DNA of 64,000 nt from positions 1 to 64,000 of the forward strand of contig DASRAJ010000135.1 in assembly GCA_035638255.1 (NCBI GenBank). Reading direction: 5' to 3'. The notes under the pieces were generated by a model. That model saw only the letters and a list, made by a program, of their open reading frames with translations, was not told where the DNA came from and made no database searches. This document shows positions 60,266 through 64,000 of the stretch, piece by piece. This stretch comes from DASRAJ01 sp035638255 (GTDB lineage Bacteria > Bacteroidota > Bacteroidia > Chitinophagales > UBA10324). Position numbers and translations under genes: made by a program. Numbering within the stretch: the stretch's first letter is position 1; the number at the start of each line of letters is the position of its first letter.

Positions 60266-62338
60266 ATGAAAAAACTATTCATCTCCCTCATCCTCATTTC
60301 TTTTTCTACAAAAATTTTTTCGAATGCTGTAGCAATTGTTGATGCGACAGATAAGATCGTCCTTCAACTCACTTCCTCAACTGTAAATGTTCAGGTAACC
60401 AACCAGGTGGCTATAGTCACCAGCACCCAGGTCTTCAGGAATCAGTTGCTGACTGATGTACATGTCAAGTATGCATTTCCTCTTTATGAAGACGCCTGTG
60501 CCACAGGATTGAGATGGAAAGTCGGAGGTGTGTGGTACTCTGCTATCTTTTCACCGGCACCACAGGATACTACATTGCCCGGCAACGGGCCACAAAATGA
60601 TCCTGATCTGGTTGCTTATCTTGGAGCCACTCCCCTGTATTTTGATTTGAATAATTATTCTATCGCTCCCGATTCAATCATCACTTTTGAATTGACTTAT
60701 GTTCAACTGCTTCACTATGCTTTCAATGTAACATCGTTTGCGCATCCGAATGATTATTCCCTTATTCAAACATCACCCCTGCAATCGCAGTCATTTTCTT
60801 TTCATGCAAATTCTGATCGGAGCATTGTAGGGATTGATTTGATTTCCCATGCCCCTGATACGCTTTGGTATACAACTTCAGAAGCGGTAGCCACAGTGAC
60901 AACTCTGAATGCAGCAGCAAGCACAAATTATTATCTTGAATATTCTTTAGACCCGAATCAACTCGGACTGTTCAGCTTTAGTACCTATTTGCCTGATTCA
61001 ATGAATGCATGCGACTCACTGGGCAATGGCTTCTTTGCATTTATTGTTGAACCTGACCCGAATGATTCAATAGTCATTCATAAAGTTTTTACGCTCATCA
61101 TTGATCGTTCAGGAAGTATGGGTGGAAATAAAATTCAGCAAGCCAGAGATGCAGCGACGTATGTGGTTAACAATTTAAACGCCGGTGACAAATTCAATAT
61201 CGTTGCATTTGATACTCAGGTGTCATCCCTGTTTCCTGATCATGTAGACGTCAATCTCGCCAATCAGACTACGGCACTCAACTACATCAATACTCTTGGT
61301 GCCGCAGGAAGCACCAATATTTCCGGCGCGTTTGATGTTGCCATTCCTCAGTTCTCAAACGCTGACCCCAATGTAGCCAACGTGATCATCTTCATGACAG
61401 ATGGTGTGCCCTCAGCAGGCATTACTGATCCGAACAGTATCCTCAGCCATGTGCATGATTTGATTACGGCTTATAATGTGGCAGGGCTAAGCATTGATGC
61501 TTTCGGAATCGGATACGATGTAAATACTTCACTGCTGGCAGAACTCGCGCTGCAGAACAATGGACTCTCTCAGTTCTTCACTTCAGGAGATTTGCTGCAG
61601 GTGATCACTGACTTTTATGCATCCATTCAAAACCCTGTGTTAATCAACACAAGCATGACCTTTTCTCCGCAGGTTATTTCCGAAGCATATCCCACGCCCC
61701 TTCCGAATTTGTATATAGGGCATCAGTTAGTGGTGGTGGGAAGATATGATCAGCCGGGACAGGTGAATGTAACTTTCACAGGAACGAAGAATGGGGATAC
61801 CGTCAGCTACAATTATTCATGTTATCTCACTGATTCTTTGATTCAGCAAAATTTATTTCTCACCAAGTTGTGGGCAATTGACAAGATTAATAACCTTATG
61901 GTGACTTACTATACGCTGGACCCTACTTCGTTGCAAGCAACCAATCTGCGAAACAGCATCATCAACCTCAGCTTGTGCTATGGTGTGCTGAGCCCATTCA
62001 CAAGTTTCTCCAGCGGCAACAATGGCTCAATAGGTATTGATGAAATAGCGGACGAACAGGAAAAATTCAGGCTGAAGAATTGGCCAAATCCGTTCAGGAT
62101 TTCGACAGAAATTTATTTTGACTCGCCTGTTGACCTGTTCCAAATCGTGCCCTGTGTAATTCTTGACATGAATGGAAACATCATCAAAGTGCTGGAAGTT
62201 TTTGTTGGAAACAAAGGGAAGTATCACATTTCATGGAATGGTAAAGATGAGCAAGGCAAAGAAGTTTCTTCCGGGGTTTATCCATATTACATACAACTTG
62301 GAGATCAAAAGTTTTATGGGGTGATGGAGAAGATGTGA
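60266..62338 (+). CDS. Secreted VIT/VWA-domain protein with FlgD-like or T9SS-like C-terminus
   Basis: 690 residues from ATG 60266 (MKKLFISLILISFSTKIFS, signal peptide). A VIT domain (VTNQVAIVTSTQVFRNQLL, VKYAFPLYEDACATGLRW) is followed by a VWA domain at about 275-450 with an intact MIDAS motif DRSGSMGG and the later T in GSTNISGAF and DG in FMTDGVPSAG. The last 90 residues (NWPNPFRISTEIYF, VILDMNGNIIKVLEV, SSGVYPYYIQLG) resemble FlgD Ig-like and T9SS type A domains, so surface export is likely. VIT/VWA pairs mediate adhesion in other systems. The ligand is unknown. Confidence 0.88.
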   Translation: MKKLFISLILISFSTKIFSNAVAIVDATDKIVLQLTSSTVNVQVTNQVAIVTSTQVFRNQLLTDVHVKYAFPLYEDACATGLRWKVGGVWYSAIFSPAPQDTTLPGNGPQNDPDLVAYLGATPLYFDLNNYSIAPDSIITFELTYVQLLHYAFNVTSFAHPNDYSLIQTSPLQSQSFSFHANSDRSIVGIDLISHAPDTLWYTTSEAVATVTTLNAAASTNYYLEYSLDPNQLGLFSFSTYLPDSMNACDSLGNGFFAFIVEPDPNDSIVIHKVFTLIIDRSGSMGGNKIQQARDAATYVVNNLNAGDKFNIVAFDTQVSSLFPDHVDVNLANQTTALNYINTLGAAGSTNISGAFDVAIPQFSNADPNVANVIIFMTDGVPSAGITDPNSILSHVHDLITAYNVAGLSIDAFGIGYDVNTSLLAELALQNNGLSQFFTSGDLLQVITDFYASIQNPVLINTSMTFSPQVISEAYPTPLPNLYIGHQLVVVGRYDQPGQVNVTFTGTKNGDTVSYNYSCYLTDSLIQQNLFLTKLWAIDKINNLMVTYYTLDPTSLQATNLRNSIINLSLCYGVLSPFTSFSSGNNGSIGIDEIADEQEKFRLKNWPNPFRISTEIYFDSPVDLFQIVPCVILDMNGNIIKVLEVFVGNKGKYHISWNGKDEQGKEVSSGVYPYYIQLGDQKFYGVMEKM

Positions 62339-62451
62339 TTGGAGAATTGTTCCGGAATAGAATTGCAGGTGCGTGAAAAAAGTCTGAAGTGCTTTTTCTG
62401 TTCCAGGTAACGCATTTATGCACGTTGATCATTTTGGTCTCAAGGCCTTCA

Positions 62452-62482
62452 TTGTACAATCCCTCTTTTACTTTTACTTTTG
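62452..62482 (+). promoter_or_regulatory. Putative promoter TTG-N20-TACTTTTG
   Basis: TTG at 62452-62454 and TACTTTTG at 62475-62482 with a 20-base spacer match the Bacteroidota sigma-A pattern TTG-N17..23-TAnnTTTG. ATG 62503 lies 20 bases past the -7 element. This is the best-supported promoter in the window. Confidence 0.6.
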
Positions 62483-62502
62483 ACCGCGAATAAAACAGCA
62501 AG

Positions 62503-63846
62503 ATGGCAGAAGTTGAACTGATCATGCCCAAGATGGGGGAAAGCATTATGGAAGCCACCATTCTCAAGTGGCTTAAGAAAGAAGGCGATAAAGTAGCACT
62601 TGATGAACCCCTGCTGGAAATTGCAACGGACAAAGTTGACAGCGAAGTTCCTTCCACACATGCAGGCGTGCTTACAAAAATTCTTTACAACGTGAATGAT
62701 GTTGTGCCCGTGGGTAAACCCATTGCCATCATTCAAACTGATTCAAGCGCATCGACAAAAGTCTCTGCTCCGGTTTCATCAACACCACAGGAAATACCTT
62801 CAAAACCGGAAATCAAATCCGACCTGTCCCGATCTGACCGGGAAATCAGAACTCCGCAATCCGAAATCAAAACCGTTGCAACCGAAGGAAGATTTTATTC
62901 TCCGCTCGTTCTCAACATCGCGCGCAGTGAAGGCATTGCGATGAGTGAATTGGAATCCATTCCCGGAACAGGCGGCGAAAACCGGGTGACCAAAAAAGAC
63001 ATCCTCAATTATGTTCGTGAGAAAAAGGAAGGAAAAATTTCAGTAAAAGAAACCCCTTCTGCCCGTGAAGAATTTCCGAAAGCAGAAGCGAAGAAGGAAG
63101 AGGTCGTATACGGAGTGCCTGCCGTTTCATCGGGCGGCAATGTAGAGATCATCGAGATGGATCGCATGCGCAAGCTCATCGCTGATCACATGGTGATGAG
63201 CAAACGAACCTCAGCACACGTGACTTCCTTTGTTGAAGCTGATGTAACCAACTTAGTCCAATGGCGTGAGAAAACGAAAGATGCATTTGAGAAACGCGAG
63301 GGAGAGAAAATCACCTTCACTCCGCTCTTTATAGAAGCAGTAGTAAAAGCAATTAAAGACTTTCCGCTCGTGAATTCTTCGGTTGACGGAACCAAAATCA
63401 TCAGAAAGAAAGACATTAACATTGGAATGGCAACAGCATTGCCTTCCGGAAACCTGATTGTACCTGTGATCAGGAATGCTGATACAAAAAATTTGGTAGG
63501 CTTAGCGAAGGAAGTAAATGATTTCGCAAGGCGCGCACGGAACAATCAACTCAAGCCGAATGAAATTGAAGGCGGCACATTCACCATCACCAATGTCGGG
63601 ACGTTTGGCAATGTGATGGGAACGCCCATCATCAATCAACCGCAAGTCGCGATTCTCGCTACAGGTGCGATTAAAAAGAAACCAGCAGTGCTTGAGACAG
63701 CCCAGGGCGATGTGATTGCCATTCGACACATGATGTTCCTTTCCCTGTCCTATGATCACCGCATTGTAGATGGCGCTCTTGGCGGCTCATTTTTGAGAAG
63801 AGTTGCAGATTACCTCGAAGGCTTTGACGCGAAGCGGGAGTTTTGA
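62503..63846 (+). CDS. Dihydrolipoamide acyltransferase (E2 of a 2-oxo-acid dehydrogenase complex)
   Basis: 447 residues. An N-terminal lipoyl domain has the lipoylated lysine in ATDKVDSEVPS (Lys 44). After a linker, an E3/E1-binding domain follows (PLVLNIARSEGIAMSELESI, about 130-165). The catalytic domain ends in SYDHRIVDGALGGSF with His 419 and Asp 423 as the acyl-transfer pair. Which 2-oxo acid is used (pyruvate, 2-oxoglutarate or branched-chain) cannot be decided; one lipoyl domain and the sequence style fit a branched-chain or 2-oxoglutarate E2. E1 genes are not adjacent; they may lie beyond the window. Confidence 0.95.
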   Translation: MAEVELIMPKMGESIMEATILKWLKKEGDKVALDEPLLEIATDKVDSEVPSTHAGVLTKILYNVNDVVPVGKPIAIIQTDSSASTKVSAPVSSTPQEIPSKPEIKSDLSRSDREIRTPQSEIKTVATEGRFYSPLVLNIARSEGIAMSELESIPGTGGENRVTKKDILNYVREKKEGKISVKETPSAREEFPKAEAKKEEVVYGVPAVSSGGNVEIIEMDRMRKLIADHMVMSKRTSAHVTSFVEADVTNLVQWREKTKDAFEKREGEKITFTPLFIEAVVKAIKDFPLVNSSVDGTKIIRKKDINIGMATALPSGNLIVPVIRNADTKNLVGLAKEVNDFARRARNNQLKPNEIEGGTFTITNVGTFGNVMGTPIINQPQVAILATGAIKKKPAVLETAQGDVIAIRHMMFLSLSYDHRIVDGALGGSFLRRVADYLEGFDAKREF

Positions 63847-63887
63847 CATTTTGAATCACTAATCTTTGAATTGAAAAATCGGATTGT

Positions 63888-63926
63888 CACCATTCACTAT
63901 TCACCATTCACTTTTGACCCTTCACC
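63888..63926 (+). repeat. cattcacc-type repeat before the last gene
   Basis: Contains caccattcactattcaccat followed by tcacttttgacccttcacc up to the ATG at 63927. Same family as at 23660 and 45079. Confidence 0.6.
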
Positions 63927-64000
63927 ATGGAACAACTCTATCTCCCCGTTAAAGAAATTCACAACATTCTGCGCTGGGTAGTTTTGGCTCTGGCTGTGAT
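63927..64000 (+). CDS. Partial membrane protein at the right edge
   Basis: Frame from ATG 63927 (MEQLYLPVKEIHNILRW, then VVLALAV) open to the window end, 24 codons. The HNILRWVVLALA pattern, a His before a membrane span, is seen in small Bacteroidota membrane proteins of the cytochrome-b-like type. Identity is tentative because only the first part is visible. It lies 80 bases past the E2 gene. Confidence 0.55.
   Translation, partial: MEQLYLPVKEIHNILRWVVLALAV

Noticed and set aside
1..64000. tRNA, rRNA, insertion sequences or prophage genes
   Set aside because: Spacers were read on both strands; no cloverleaf-like sequence with a CCA end, no transposase, integrase or phage structural gene was seen.

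Overview
The window is chromosomal DNA of a Gram-negative, gliding or formerly gliding member of the Bacteroidota, most likely in or near the Chitinophagales/Sphingobacteriia. Three signs support this. About eleven secreted proteins end in a type IX secretion (T9SS) C-terminal sorting domain. Promoter elements fit the Bacteroidota sigma-A pattern TAnnTTTG (TATCTTTG, TACTTTTG, TATATTTG). Several protein families are typical of the phylum, including DUF3570/DUF4266, DUF6159, OstA-like proteins and the gliding-motility C-terminal domain. I see no rRNA, tRNA, CRISPR array, prophage or insertion sequence.

Layout. 0-10 kb: PqiA-like membrane protein, PfpI/DJ-1 protein, START-domain exported protein, two SAM methyltransferases (one like cyclopropane-fatty-acid synthase), a macro-domain protein, a large unrecognised 550-residue protein, a secreted beta-propeller protein and a GNAT acetyltransferase. 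10-21 kb: acetolactate-decarboxylase-like lipoprotein, second START paralogue, and a run of T9SS cargo (beta-helix, two propeller types, a Tat/T9SS intradiol dioxygenase). 21-26 kb: nucleotidyltransferase pair resembling a toxin-antitoxin module, TypA, and a decaying array of single-domain response regulators with a broken histidine kinase. 26-29 kb: a tight operon thioredoxin - ApbE - DUF4266 - DUF3570, the best candidate for an incompletely described extracytoplasmic redox or modification system. 29-40 kb: PlsC-like acyltransferase, cytochrome c, four T9SS cargo proteins, a lipoprotein and an LtaS-type sulfatase-fold enzyme. 40-48 kb: enoyl-CoA hydratase, a small AT-hook-like protein, a DUF6159 pseudogene, a GH47 mannosidase, FtsE, an OstA-like protein and an MlaD-like MCE protein. 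48-64 kb: nicotinamide riboside uptake and NAD synthesis (pnuC-nadR), a type-B T9SS protein, an amidase divergent from lptD, a DUF4197 lipoprotein, cinA, a VIT/VWA protein, a 2-oxo-acid dehydrogenase E2 and a partial membrane protein at the right edge.

Themes. (1) Outer-membrane and envelope assembly: OstA-like, MCE, LptD, amidase, PlsC, CFA-like enzyme, LtaS-like enzyme. (2) Surface and secreted cargo, with an unusually high density of T9SS substrates. (3) NAD/ADP-ribose metabolism: macro domain, PnuC, NadR, the small protein beside them, CinA. (4) Genome decay and duplication: regulator array, DUF6159 pseudogene, START paralogues. Spacers are rich in repeats: nested inverted repeats of about 120 bp, heptamer and 21-mer tandem repeats, and dispersed repeats of the ttcgacaagctcag, cattcaccattcact and ctctaactcctgaaggag types. 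Product names were assigned by reading motifs; no database search was made.
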